From NCBI GenBank assembly GCA_902464015.1, contig CABQHM010000021.1, forward strand, positions 1-50,727: a stretch of 50,727 bases of DNA, written 5' to 3'. Source of the stretch: an uncultured Coriobacteriales bacterium. GTDB taxonomy: Bacteria; Actinomycetota; Coriobacteriia; Coriobacteriales; UMGS124. A program made the translations under genes and the position numbers. Below are positions 23,945 through 32,705 of this stretch, piece after piece (the stretch's first letter is position 1; each line of letters begins with the position of its first letter). The notes beneath the pieces are model-generated. The model was given only the letters and a program-made list of their open reading frames with translations. It had not been told where the DNA came from and did no database searches.

Positions 23945-25414
23945 TCAGCGACGGGCAAGGTCGATCAGTTGCTGCTTGGAGTGAATGTCGAGCTTTCGAT
24001 AGACCGCCTTGACATGCGTTTGAACGGTTCCGATAGACACACCCATGAGCTCGGCAATCTTCTTTTGACTGTTGCCCTCAGCCAAAAGGCGCGCAACCTC
24101 AGCCTCGCGCTCAGTAAGCGCAAAGCCCTCAAAGATGGCAAGCGTCGCATCGTTGGTGCAGGTATCGGGGTCGGTGCCTAATGGCGCGGCGGCAGCCGAG
24201 GCTTCGGACGTTGGGCCCATGACGCGAGCAAAGAAAACAACGGAGACAACCACGAGGGCAAAGGTCACAGCCGCCGCCAGCAAAGTCGGCGACTCAAGCT
24301 CCGCAAAACCAACCGCCCCCAACACGGCCGGAACCACGACGTAACCGAACAGCGATGAGACCGCATCAGTCAGCAAAAACGGCACGGCGAACGCAACGAG
24401 GGCATCGTCGGAATCATGGGCCCTGTCGGCAAGTACGAGCCAGAACAGCAAGCCCAAAATGGTGCGCCCCACCACCATGATCTGTTTGCCGGCCCCCATG
24501 GCTCCCGTCCCAGCGTACGACATGAGAAAGAGTCCGGCAAACAACACCACCGTGGCAAGCGGCCACACAAAACGCGGGAGCCCTTGAAGAGAGCCGCTTT
24601 GCAGGCAGTACGCCAAAACAATACCCGCCAGACCTATCGTAAGCCAGTCTTGGGGCGTCACCGCCGGTGAAAGCAGGGCTCCGTCAAGCGGACCAAACGC
24701 AACGGCGCGCGTGACGGCGGCAATCACCAAAAAGAGGGCAAGAAGCCCCGTCACCCCGCGCAGCGACTGGGCGCAGACGCGCCATGCAGGCACACGAGAA
24801 GCCTCGTCATTACACTGGCGGGGCACATCTTCCCCGCCCGCCACTAGACCATGGCAGACCGCAAGGGCGCATATGACCGAGAGAACAGGGAACACCGCCA
24901 TTACAACAACGTCCGCCCCAGCCGCAAGCGAACTTGCCGCGCGGAGAAAAAAGCTCAGCGAAAAAGAGAGACAGCACGCAAGCGCGCATCTCGAGGGGCA
25001 AAGAGACCGCACCCAAACTGCCCAAACGCATGTGAGCCAAACAAAAACCAATGCATAAAAAACAACGTCTACCAGCGCTAACATCATAGCGACAACGCCC
25101 GTGGGAACCACAAAGAGCTCGATGAGTTTGCAAGCGAATTGCACGCAGGAAACACCGGCGACGACCCGGCATGCTCGGCGGCCCTGTACGCGATGACGCA
25201 TCCGAGGCGATGCGGCCAAGACGACCAGCCCAAGACAAATCACGCAAGCAAGGAACAGCGCATACCAACCACGCGACACGGCAGGCGAAAAATCATGACC
25301 GGCAAGCACATAGAACCCCGTCGGCCTCCTGAGAAGAGGCCACCATAGCGTAAGGCCGAGGAGGCCTACAAGAAACCCGCGACCCTGCCGCAGGCGAGCA
25401 ACGAGTGCGCGCAC
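23945..25414 (-). CDS. Membrane LuxR-family regulator
   Basis: A 489-residue protein with about 10-12 hydrophobic membrane segments over residues 15-400 and a LuxR-type HTH at the C-terminus (about 425-489: LTEREAEVARLLAEGNSQKK, then ELMGVSIGTVQTHVKAVYRK). This layout, a multi-spanning sensor fused to a LuxR DNA-binding domain, is common in Eggerthellales, usually beside the reductase it controls. It is divergent from the FAD reductase at 25885, so that gene is the likely target. Start is a GTG at 25414 with GGGGG about 10 bases upstream; the exact start is uncertain. No signalling receiver domain. Confidence 0.87.
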   Translation of the reverse strand: MRALVARLRQGRGFLVGLLGLTLWWPLLRRPTGFYVLAGHDFSPAVSRGWYALFLACVICLGLVVLAASPRMRHRVQGRRACRVVAGVSCVQFACKLIELFVVPTGVVAMMLALVDVVFYALVFVWLTCVWAVWVRSLCPSRCALACCLSFSLSFFLRAASSLAAGADVVVMAVFPVLSVICALAVCHGLVAGGEDVPRQCNDEASRVPAWRVCAQSLRGVTGLLALFLVIAAVTRAVAFGPLDGALLSPAVTPQDWLTIGLAGIVLAYCLQSGSLQGLPRFVWPLATVVLFAGLFLMSYAGTGAMGAGKQIMVVGRTILGLLFWLVLADRAHDSDDALVAFAVPFLLTDAVSSLFGYVVVPAVLGAVGFAELESPTLLAAAVTFALVVVSVVFFARVMGPTSEASAAAAPLGTDPDTCTNDATLAIFEGFALTEREAEVARLLAEGNSQKKIAELMGVSIGTVQTHVKAVYRKLDIHSKQQLIDLARR

Positions 25415-25884
25415 AGTGCATACCCCCGATAATCCAAATCAATCGGACGCCATACAGACGCCCGGAGCAAGTCGTTCACCAACCCTGCCAAAAGGCAAAA
25501 ACAAACGCCAGCGCCATTTTAACCCTCCCCACCTCTCCCGGCCCATCAAGAAGCGTGCGAGTTTGCCCCTTAAGAGGGACCAATGGATGCCCCGCAAGGC
25601 ACCCCGCATGCCACCCAACAGTCAGTTTTCATAAAAATGCGAGCTACATGGCGCAATCCCCTGTTTTATGGATGCCCCGCATGCCTCCCGGCCCCAAAAA
25701 TCCCGCGCTTTATGGCCTTTGCCAACGACGCCAGGTTGCAATCTTGAAAACGTCAACGGCGCGGCGGATAGGCAACCTGGAGACATCGCAGATAAGGGTC
25801 TGCAGCCATTCAGACAGCACCCGCCCATGCCACGGAACGCCCGTATGGCATAACCACGCAGGCACCAGACGAAAGGGGAACACC
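25415..25884. promoter_or_regulatory. Divergent control region with direct repeats, 470 bp
   Basis: Between the LuxR start and the FAD reductase start. TGGATGCCCCGCA occurs twice (25584-25596 and 25669-25681), and CCCCGCATGCC also occurs twice (25602-25612 and 25676-25686). An AT-rich pocket (25625-25640) lies between them. These are candidate sites for the LuxR protein. The frame open through this region is continuous with the reductase but has no coding features before 25885. Confidence 0.45.
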
Positions 25885-27534
25885 ATGTCCAACATCACTC
25901 GTAGGCATCTCGTCGAAGGCGCCGTACTCGGAGCAGCCGCACTGGGAACCGCCAGCCTTGCCGGCGTGGCCCTTGCAGACGAGCAGGCATTTGACGAGGA
26001 GTACGACGTTGTCGTGCTCGGTATGGGCGCAGCCGGCATGAACGCCGCTATCGCAGCCTACGAAGAGGGCGCGAAGGTGCTTTTGTGCGAGAAGGCCCCC
26101 GAGGGAGCCGTGAGCGGCAACACTCGCTTCGCCGGACAGAACGTCCTTTCCACCGATGACGCCGACGCCTTCTACACCTATCTCACCGGTCTCATGGGCA
26201 ACTATGCCAACTACGACGCCGAATGTCTGCGCGCTTACGCCGACGAGGCCGCCAAGAACTGGGACTGGTCCATCAACGTCCTGGGCGTCGACCCCGAGAA
26301 GGCCTGCCCCGAGAACGAAGACGGAATCGGCACGCCCGACCATCCCACCTGGGTCTGGAAGGACGACGCCTGGCACATGGGCCGCGGCGGCTGGGTTCCC
26401 ATGTGGAACGAGTTCCCTGAGCTCGAAGGCAACGAAGCAAGTCTGAACATCCTGTTCAACGCCACCGAGTTCGACATGTCCTATTTCAACACGCTTGTCG
26501 AGAACGTTGAGAAGCGCGCGGGCGACAACTTGACCGTGTGGTACGGCGCCCCTGGCAAGGAACTCATCCAGGGCGAGGACGGCTCCGTCGTGGGCGTCAT
26601 CGTAGAAAAGGACGGCACCGAGGTTCGCGTCGGCGCAAAGGGCGGCGTCTGCATGTGCTGCGGCGGCTTCGAGTCCAACCGCGCCATGCTTTCCAGCTTT
26701 GCCCAGCTCCCCTATCTGTATCCTCGCGCCGGCGCATACAACGACGGTGACGGCATCACGATGTGCCAGGGCGTGGGCGCGCAGCTTTGGCACATGTCCA
26801 ACCTGTCCGGCCTTGGCTTTGGCTATCACGCCGAGGGCGCAACGAGCGCATCGAGCCTCAAGGGCGCCAAGAAGGGCATCTTCGTCGGCCCCTGCGGCGG
26901 GCGCTTCATGAACGAGGCCGGTGCTTCCCGCCACGGCCGCGTCAGCTTCGGCGGCGCTTGGAACATGACCCCGATGCCGATGCCCGCCTTCCTCATCGTT
27001 GACGCCGACCACATTGCCGAACCGCTCGTCGCCGGCTTCTCCGACGGCAACGCCGACGAGATCGCCTCGGGCGCCGTTCTGTCCGGTGAGACAATCGAGG
27101 AGCTTGCCCAGGCCATTCGCGACACCGGCAAGGCGCCCGACTTCAACGCAAACGGCGAGCTCGACGACGCCCTGGCCAAGTACAACGCGCATGTCGAAGC
27201 CGGAGAGACCGATGACTTCGGGCGCGAGTGCACCGAAGCCGTAAAGACGGGCCCGTTCTACGCCGTCGAGCTGTGCCCCACCCTGCTCAACACCCAGGGC
27301 GGCGCGCGCCACAACGCCAAGGCTCAGATCCTCGACACCAAGGACATGCCCATCGAGGGCCTGTTCAGCGGCGGCGAGTTCGGCTCCATCTTCCCCGACA
27401 TGTACAACGGCGGCGGTAACCTCGGCGAGACCATGATCTTCGGCCGCGTCGCCGGCCAGAATGCCGCCAAGCGTGCCCTGGGCACCTTTGAGGGCGCAAC
27501 CGAGCCCTCCAAGCTGGAGTGCGACGCCGAGTAG
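25885..27534 (+). CDS. Tat-exported FAD-dependent reductase
   Basis: A 549-residue flavoprotein. Start ATG 25885 follows AAAGGGGA and opens the Tat signal ITRRHLVEGAVLGAAALG. FAD motif GMGAAG at 46-51 after YDVVVLG; CGGFESN in the middle; C-terminal flavin region PTLLNTQGGARHN, GLFSGGEFGS, GETMIFGRVAGQ. It is a paralogue of the 17399 protein. No heme site, so an external cytochrome should deliver electrons. Controlled most likely by the divergent membrane LuxR. Substrate not identifiable. Confidence 0.9.
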   Translation: MSNITRRHLVEGAVLGAAALGTASLAGVALADEQAFDEEYDVVVLGMGAAGMNAAIAAYEEGAKVLLCEKAPEGAVSGNTRFAGQNVLSTDDADAFYTYLTGLMGNYANYDAECLRAYADEAAKNWDWSINVLGVDPEKACPENEDGIGTPDHPTWVWKDDAWHMGRGGWVPMWNEFPELEGNEASLNILFNATEFDMSYFNTLVENVEKRAGDNLTVWYGAPGKELIQGEDGSVVGVIVEKDGTEVRVGAKGGVCMCCGGFESNRAMLSSFAQLPYLYPRAGAYNDGDGITMCQGVGAQLWHMSNLSGLGFGYHAEGATSASSLKGAKKGIFVGPCGGRFMNEAGASRHGRVSFGGAWNMTPMPMPAFLIVDADHIAEPLVAGFSDGNADEIASGAVLSGETIEELAQAIRDTGKAPDFNANGELDDALAKYNAHVEAGETDDFGRECTEAVKTGPFYAVELCPTLLNTQGGARHNAKAQILDTKDMPIEGLFSGGEFGSIFPDMYNGGGNLGETMIFGRVAGQNAAKRALGTFEGATEPSKLECDAE

Positions 27535-27864
27535 AACTCACCCGCCCCTAGGTGGCAAAATCATATAGCCCGGCTTCAGCGGCCCCGCCAGCGCCTCGAC
27601 GCGCCTGGCGGGGCCGTTTTGCTTTTACCGGAGGGCAAAGCTCTCGCGCAAGCCCTTTCGCTTCGTGCATCTTCCCAGCTCCCACAGGCTGTTCTCAGAG
27701 GCACCCACCGCATTTGCTATACTCCAGCATCAGGTCCGGCTATGCGGTCGGCCAACGGTCGGCGCGAGGCACCGCGCCTGTCTCGCCAGAGGCCGACGCA
27801 CCGTACAGGAACCGTCCATCGCCGGGCCCCTCAAGGCCCCAGACCCATGAAAGACGTGCGCCAC
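27535..27864. other. Intergenic region, 330 bp
   Basis: Holds the terminator at 27580-27620 and a -10-like TATACT at 27718-27723 for the next gene, with no clear -35. The frame of the next gene is open through the region, but residues before about 27847 look non-coding. Confidence 0.45.
27580..27620 (+). terminator. Rho-independent terminator after FAD reductase
   Basis: CGGCCCCGCCA at 27580-27590 pairs with TGGCGGGGCCG at 27606-27616, followed by TTTTGCTTTT. Shares its first arm with the terminator at 23901. Confidence 0.88.
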
Positions 27865-28791
27865 ATGAACCAGACGAGCGAGGCGGCCCCAACGCCCCAG
27901 GCAAACAGCACACACGACGTCGCCTGCGCAAACCCCGCCGCGCGCCCGCGTTGCGCACAAATCGAGCGTGACATCATCACGCGCTACCGCAAGAAGCTTT
28001 GGGTGCCGTTCATTAAGGCACTCACCGACTACCAGCTCATTTGCGACGGCGACCACATCGCTGTCTGTGTCTCGGGCGGCAAGGACTCGTTCCTTCTCGC
28101 CAAGCTCTTCCAGGAGCTCTACCGCCACGGCCGGCGCAACTTCGAGGTCACGTTCCTCTCCATGGACCCAGGCTACCCCGACTACGCGCGCCAATCCATC
28201 GCCAGCAACGCCGAACTTCTCGGCATCCCGCTCGAGATTGCGCCCACGAACATCTTCGAGATTGTGAAGCGCCTGGATGGCAAGCCATGCTACCCCTGCG
28301 CGCGCATGCGGCGCGGCGCGCTCTACAACGCCGCCCGCGAGCTGGGCTGCAACAAAATCGCCCTGGGCCACCACTTCGACGACGTGGTGGAGACCATCCT
28401 CATGAGCGTGCTCTACGGCGGACAGGTCAAAACGATGATGCCCAAGCTCCACAGCACGAACTTCGAGGGCATGGAACTCATTCGCCCCCTTTACCTTGTG
28501 CATGAGGCCGACATCATCACCTGGCGCGAAGAGAACAACCTCGAGTTTATCCACTGCGCCTGCCCCTTGAGCGGCGGGGTGTCCTCATGCGACGCGGGCG
28601 AGAGCTCCAAGCGTGCGAGCGTCAAGGCCCTCATCGCAAGCCTTTCCGCCCAGGATCCCGACATCGCCAAGTCGATCTTCCACAGCGTGGAGAACGTCCA
28701 CCTCGACGCCATCGTGGGTTGGCGCGCCGCCAGTAAGCACCACAACTTCCTTGAACGCTATGACGAGGGCTGGGAGGAGTCGAGGGGATAG
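27865..28791 (+). CDS. TtcA-family tRNA thiolation PP-loop ATPase
   Basis: A 308-residue protein of the TtcA/TtuA family, which adenylates a tRNA base and exchanges oxygen for sulfur. Visible: PP-loop SGGKDS (70-75), the cluster-binding Cys pair CYPCARMRRG (Cys142, Cys145), GHHFDDVVET, and HCACPL near the end (third conserved Cys). TtcA makes 2-thiocytidine 32 in tRNA; a related sulfurtransferase with another base is possible. The start is uncertain: ATG 27865 or ATG 27847; neither has a strong ribosome binding site. The N-terminal 30 residues are not conserved family sequence. Confidence 0.82.
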   Translation: MNQTSEAAPTPQANSTHDVACANPAARPRCAQIERDIITRYRKKLWVPFIKALTDYQLICDGDHIAVCVSGGKDSFLLAKLFQELYRHGRRNFEVTFLSMDPGYPDYARQSIASNAELLGIPLEIAPTNIFEIVKRLDGKPCYPCARMRRGALYNAARELGCNKIALGHHFDDVVETILMSVLYGGQVKTMMPKLHSTNFEGMELIRPLYLVHEADIITWREENNLEFIHCACPLSGGVSSCDAGESSKRASVKALIASLSAQDPDIAKSIFHSVENVHLDAIVGWRAASKHHNFLERYDEGWEESRG

Positions 28792-28907
28792 GGACCCCGC
28801 TCACCCGCCGCGCCCACACGCCGTTCGTAGTTCGCCCCATCGGCAGCTCGCGCGTGTATTACTCTATGCTTCGCAGCATTTTGCACATCTCAAACAAGGA
28901 GGTCACC

Positions 28908-29714
28908 ATGGCGTTTCGCGTATACAACTTCGAGAACAACGACGACGTCAAGATTGTCGCACAAACAGGCCAGTTCAAGGTGATCCAGTGGATGCGCGAC
29001 CTGTCAGTTTCCCCCGACAGCGCCCAGACCGCCTACTTCTGCGCAGAGATGGACGTCAGGCGCCGCCAGCTGGTGGCCGACCTCGACGGATCCATCGGCG
29101 TTACGTTGCAGGCGGGCGCCATGCAGTGGACGGTGGGCAGCGTGCGCGCCACCACGGGCGTCAAAGGCGTGGGCGACCTGGTGGGCAAGATGTTCAAGGG
29201 GGCTGTCAGCCAGGATTCCGCAATCAAGCCCGAGTACACAGGCGTCGGCAAGCTTGTCTGCGAGCCCACATGGAACCATATCCTGTTGCTCGACACGTCT
29301 CAGTGGGGCAACTCCATCGTGCTCAACGACGGCCTGTTCCTCGCCTGTGACAGCACTTTGCGCCACGAGCTGCAGCGCAGGTCGAGTCTGTCGTCGGCAG
29401 CGGCGGGCAACGAGGGCCTGTTCAACCTGCGCATCGACGGCTGTGGCACCATCGCGCTCGAGGCACCCTGCCCCGAGCAGGAGGTCGTCTACATCGACCT
29501 CGATCGCGACGAGCTTCGCGTGGACGGCAACTACGCCCTTGCGTGGACGTCAGGCCTGGAGTTCACCGTGGAGCGCTCCGGCAAGACCCTCATGGGATCG
29601 GCCGTGAGCGGCGAGGGTCTCGTCAACGTCTACCGCGGCACCGGCCGCGTCATGCTCGCCCCAATGCAGGCCGCCACCAGGTGCAACACGTACGCTCCTA
29701 CTCCTACGAACTAG
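28908..29714 (+). CDS. AIM24-family protein
   Basis: A 268-residue protein of the AIM24 (TIGR00266/DUF124) family. ATG 28908 follows a near-perfect AAGGAGGT. The fold is an all-beta sandwich rich in Gly turns: VSPDSAQTAYFCAEMD, VTLQAGAMQWTVGSV, and late LFNLRIDGCGTIALEA and YALAWTSGLEFTVE. The biochemical function is not established; members occur in bacteria and in mitochondrial inner membranes. It follows the TtcA-like gene by 116 bases, possibly with its own promoter, and its end converges on the efflux pump gene. Confidence 0.85.
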   Translation: MAFRVYNFENNDDVKIVAQTGQFKVIQWMRDLSVSPDSAQTAYFCAEMDVRRRQLVADLDGSIGVTLQAGAMQWTVGSVRATTGVKGVGDLVGKMFKGAVSQDSAIKPEYTGVGKLVCEPTWNHILLLDTSQWGNSIVLNDGLFLACDSTLRHELQRRSSLSSAAAGNEGLFNLRIDGCGTIALEAPCPEQEVVYIDLDRDELRVDGNYALAWTSGLEFTVERSGKTLMGSAVSGEGLVNVYRGTGRVMLAPMQAATRCNTYAPTPTN

Positions 29715-29741
29715 CAGCGCATCCAATACAGCTTCCCATCG

Positions 29742-29770
29742 CGGGGTCCAGGCGCATCGCCTGGACCCCG
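29742..29770. terminator. Hairpin between convergent genes
   Basis: CGGGGTCCAGGCG at 29742-29754 pairs perfectly with CGCCTGGACCCCG at 29758-29770 with a 3-base loop. It can serve both the AIM24 gene and the efflux gene at 29781; no T-run. Confidence 0.75.
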
Positions 29771-29780
29771 TGCTCGCAAA

Positions 29781-31226
29781 CTACTTCTTTGCCGCCTTCT
29801 TCGGGCTACGGTAGGGCGCGATTGCCACGAGGGCAGCCGCGCAGAACACCGCAACGCACAGCAACATCTGCTGGTAGCCCTCCATGCCCGCATTGTTCGT
29901 GATGAAGCTCACAAGGATGGCGGGAGCGAGCGTGGTGCCCACCTGGCGCACGAGAGCGATGGTGCCCACAGCGCTGGCGCCGTCCTTCTCGTCGGTGTTC
30001 TCAAGCACCATGTAGTTGGTGGGAGCACCCATGGCGAAGCCCATGCCAAAGCCGACCACAGCCAGGCCAGCGATGAGCAGTGCCCTGCTGGGGGCGGCAG
30101 AGGCGACGAGCGCCAGGAATACGAAGCCTGCAGCCATGACAGCCAGGCCGAACGCAAGCACGGGCTTGGCACCGAAGCGATCAATAAACTTGCCGCCGAG
30201 CGGCGGGCCCACAAGCGAGGCGGCGCCGATGGCAAGCACGTAGTAACCGCCCGAGCCGAGAGGCTCACCCATGACGAACTCGGCATACTGCGGCACAAGC
30301 ATCATCGAGATGATGGTGCAGCCAACGAAGAACGAAGCGATCATCGTGATGACGATGGGCTTGCTGTGCAGGTACTCCATATGGAAGACCGGGTCTTCCG
30401 CCTTGCGCTCGACCTTACCGAACGCAACAGTGCACACGGCGGCCGCAACGAACGTTGTCCACAGCAAAGGCGAGGTCACAGAGACAGCCAGGTTCGTGAA
30501 GTCAATCTCCTTGATACCGAGCAGGAGCAGCATGATTGCAACAACGAGGAGCACGGAACCCGCCGTGTCAAAGCGACGCTCGTCCTTCTGTTCGCAGGAA
30601 CCGTCCTCGCACACAGCGCGCAGGAACGCGAACGAAGCCACGATAAGCGCCGCGCAAATGGGAACGGCGATGTAGAACAGTATGTCCCAGCTCTCGACTC
30701 CTACCAGGCCGATAACGGCGCTGCCCATGGCGGCGCCGAGCACGTTGGAAAGGCCCGCAACCGCAGCTGCCAGGCCCAGCGCCATGCCGCGCTTCTCAGG
30801 AGGGAACGTGGTGCCGATCGCGGCATTGGCCACAGGGATCATGCCGCCTGCGCCGGCCGCCTGAATGACGCGGCCCACCAGGAGCAACGGAAAACCGATG
30901 GCAACCTTCGAAAGGCCGCACAGAATCGAGCCGACCGCAAACACTCCCAGGCACAGGGTGAATATCTGACTGCGGCCGCGGCGGTCCGCCAACTTGCCGA
31001 TTACGGGAATGAGCGCCGCATAAAAAAGCGTGTAGATGTTGATCATCCAAATGCCGACCTCGTCATTGAGGCCGAACGTTGCCTGCACCACCGTGCGCAC
31101 AGGCGAAACCATACCTACATACAGGCCGCCCACAAGCAGGCCAAACAAGTAGATGACCAGGATGGCTCCGAGATTGGGCGACTTCTTGACGGCGGCTCCG
31201 TCAGGAGCGCTTTGGGTTTGTTTCAC
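29781..31226 (-). CDS. MFS efflux transporter (DHA2, 14-TM type)
   Basis: A 481-residue membrane protein with about 14 hydrophobic segments, starting at GTG 31226. It has the MFS motif A between TM2 and TM3 (GKLADRRGRSQIF) and a motif C-like Gly/Ala-rich TM5 (GLAAAVAGLSNVLGAAMG), which mark H+-coupled drug antiporters. The most likely role is export of toxic or antimicrobial compounds. A TetR gene lies upstream in the same direction, separated by a terminator, so it probably represses this pump. The C-terminal lysine cluster (SPKKAAKK) is cytoplasmic. Confidence 0.9.
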   Translation of the reverse strand: MKQTQSAPDGAAVKKSPNLGAILVIYLFGLLVGGLYVGMVSPVRTVVQATFGLNDEVGIWMINIYTLFYAALIPVIGKLADRRGRSQIFTLCLGVFAVGSILCGLSKVAIGFPLLLVGRVIQAAGAGGMIPVANAAIGTTFPPEKRGMALGLAAAVAGLSNVLGAAMGSAVIGLVGVESWDILFYIAVPICAALIVASFAFLRAVCEDGSCEQKDERRFDTAGSVLLVVAIMLLLLGIKEIDFTNLAVSVTSPLLWTTFVAAAVCTVAFGKVERKAEDPVFHMEYLHSKPIVITMIASFFVGCTIISMMLVPQYAEFVMGEPLGSGGYYVLAIGAASLVGPPLGGKFIDRFGAKPVLAFGLAVMAAGFVFLALVASAAPSRALLIAGLAVVGFGMGFAMGAPTNYMVLENTDEKDGASAVGTIALVRQVGTTLAPAILVSFITNNAGMEGYQQMLLCVAVFCAAALVAIAPYRSPKKAAKK

Positions 31227-31343
31227 AATGACTCACCGCTTCCGTTTTCTCCGGTGGCAAGTCGAAGGCGCTCACGAAGAGCCCCGCTGCATCCACCGCA
31301 GCCTTGTCACACTGAAGAGGTCAAACACCGATAATTGAGACCG

Positions 31344-31371
31344 AAAAACGCCCGGCAGGGGACCCCGGGCG
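31344..31371 (-). terminator. Terminator after TetR gene
   Basis: CGCCCGG at 31349-31355 pairs with CCGGGCG at 31365-31371; minus strand continues with TTTTT. Confidence 0.8.
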
Positions 31372-31504
31372 TAATAATCGTTTATCTTCGCTTGAGGCAT
31401 AGTGAACATCAATACCGTCTTGTTCAGGCAGATTCCGAACACATCCGCGCGACAAAACCGACACACATTCACGCGCCCACATCAGAAAAGCTGGCAAAAT
31501 CACC

Positions 31505-32074
31505 TTACCCTTTTGGGTATAACGCCTGCTCAAGCATCCAGAAAAAGGCCGGCATGCTAGTTGCGTTCGACGAACGCAGGCAACTAAGAAGGTTGTTGAG
31601 CACGAGAGTGCACACAGCAAGGGAGTCAACGCCCTCGGGAAGCGCAGCCTGATCTATACGTGGGTCATGCTCAAACACCCTCTGCAACCCATGCAGGGCA
31701 TGTTCAAACTGAGCCGCCTCGCGAGCGCGGGCGGCAACCAGCTCGGCTTCAGGAAGCGACCCGACACCCTTGAGCCAGCTGGTCCGGAATCGAGCGAGAA
31801 CGGCCTCCATGCTCGAAAACAGGTTGCGGCAATATGTTCCGAAGTCGACCTCGGGCTCAAGGCGACAGAACTCCTCGAAAAAGGCCCGACGGAAAAACAG
31901 CTCGACCGTGTCGACCACAAGGTCGCTCTTCGACCCAAAATAGTTGTACACGGTGCCCACAGAAACCGCGCACTCATTTGCAAGTCCGCGAATCGAGAGA
32001 GCCGCGATGCCATGCGTCTCGGCGATGCGGTACGCACCCTCCAGCAGCTCTTCGCGCGAAGTCGTAGTAGCCAT
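31505..32074 (-). CDS. TetR-family regulator, probable repressor of the efflux pump
   Basis: A 189-residue regulator. Start ATG 32074 has GGGGGG upstream; a longer frame to 32110 is unlikely. HTH at about 8-52 (REELLEGAYRIAETHGIAAL, then NECAVSVGTVYNYFGSKSDL). The ligand domain contains a Cys near residue 80 and no family-specific motif. It is followed by the MFS pump after 278 bases with a terminator between, the usual layout of a repressor and its efflux target, each with its own promoter. Confidence 0.88.
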   Translation of the reverse strand: MATTTSREELLEGAYRIAETHGIAALSIRGLANECAVSVGTVYNYFGSKSDLVVDTVELFFRRAFFEEFCRLEPEVDFGTYCRNLFSSMEAVLARFRTSWLKGVGSLPEAELVAARAREAAQFEHALHGLQRVFEHDPRIDQAALPEGVDSLAVCTLVLNNLLSCLRSSNATSMPAFFWMLEQALYPKG

Positions 32075-32256
32075 AGCCAAGCCCCCCCTGCGACGCCGTA
32101 AATGACCCACCGCGCCGACATCCAGATGTACAGGCCATCCTTAAGCATGTTTTCCGCACAGAGACAGGCTCTCTGCACGCCGACACAGCTGGACGCAGAA
32201 TACCCGTATGCACGATACGTGAACCCATATGGCATCGAAGCACGCTAAACCTAAAC

Positions 32257-32293
32257 AAAAAGCGGAGCGCCGGTACAGTGACCAGCGCCCCGC
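32257..32293 (-). terminator. Terminator after broken FAD reductase
   Basis: GCGGAGCGCCGGT at 32262-32274 pairs with ACCAGCGCCCCGC at 32281-32293 (one G-U pair on each side), followed on the minus strand by TTTTTG. It sits 40 bp after the pseudogene and shows that an intact gene once ended here. Confidence 0.8.
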
Positions 32294-32328
32294 CGGGGGA
32301 GAGGGTGCTTTAAGCTTTTAGAGCCCTA

Positions 32329-32640
32329 TTAGGCGACGGGCTCGGCGGCTGCGGCCTTCTGGCCGGCGATGCGGCCGTTGGCCAGGCAGTCGGCCGTGGC
32401 GCAGGAGCCCAGGACCACGCCGCGGCGGGCCTTAACGTAGAGGGGGTCGCCGGTGGTCACGTCGTTGCCGGAGGCGCCCGCTCGGGGCACCCGTGCCACC
32501 GGCGCCCCGGCCGCGCTTGCCTGCGCGGCGCCTGGGCGCATCGGCGCCCGCCGCCCCTCGTGACGACTCGAAGAATGCGCCGATCCAGCGGCGCGCGCAT
32601 GCCCCGCCGATGGTGAAACCGCGTGGGGGCACGGCTTTGG
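32329..32640 (-). pseudogene. Remnant of a FAD-dependent reductase, 3' end
   Basis: The minus strand reads GNDVTTGDPLYVKARRGVVL then GSCATADCLANGRIAGQKAA before a stop at 32329, which matches the end of flavocytochrome c-type reductases (GxxxGxxxATxxxxGRIAGxxAA). Only about 50 codons are clear. A stretch FTIGGACARRW in another frame just upstream fits the flavin-domain FTIGG block, so at least one frameshift has occurred, and everything 5' of that is gone. It lies directly downstream of the membrane LuxR gene, where an intact reductase would be expected, and kept its terminator. Upper limit of the remnant is uncertain. Confidence 0.6.
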
Positions 32641-32705
32641 CCCCGGGGTGGTGAGGCTCACCACGGCCAAGGGATGGACGGGTCTAGCTGGTAGCTGGGG
32701 GTTTC

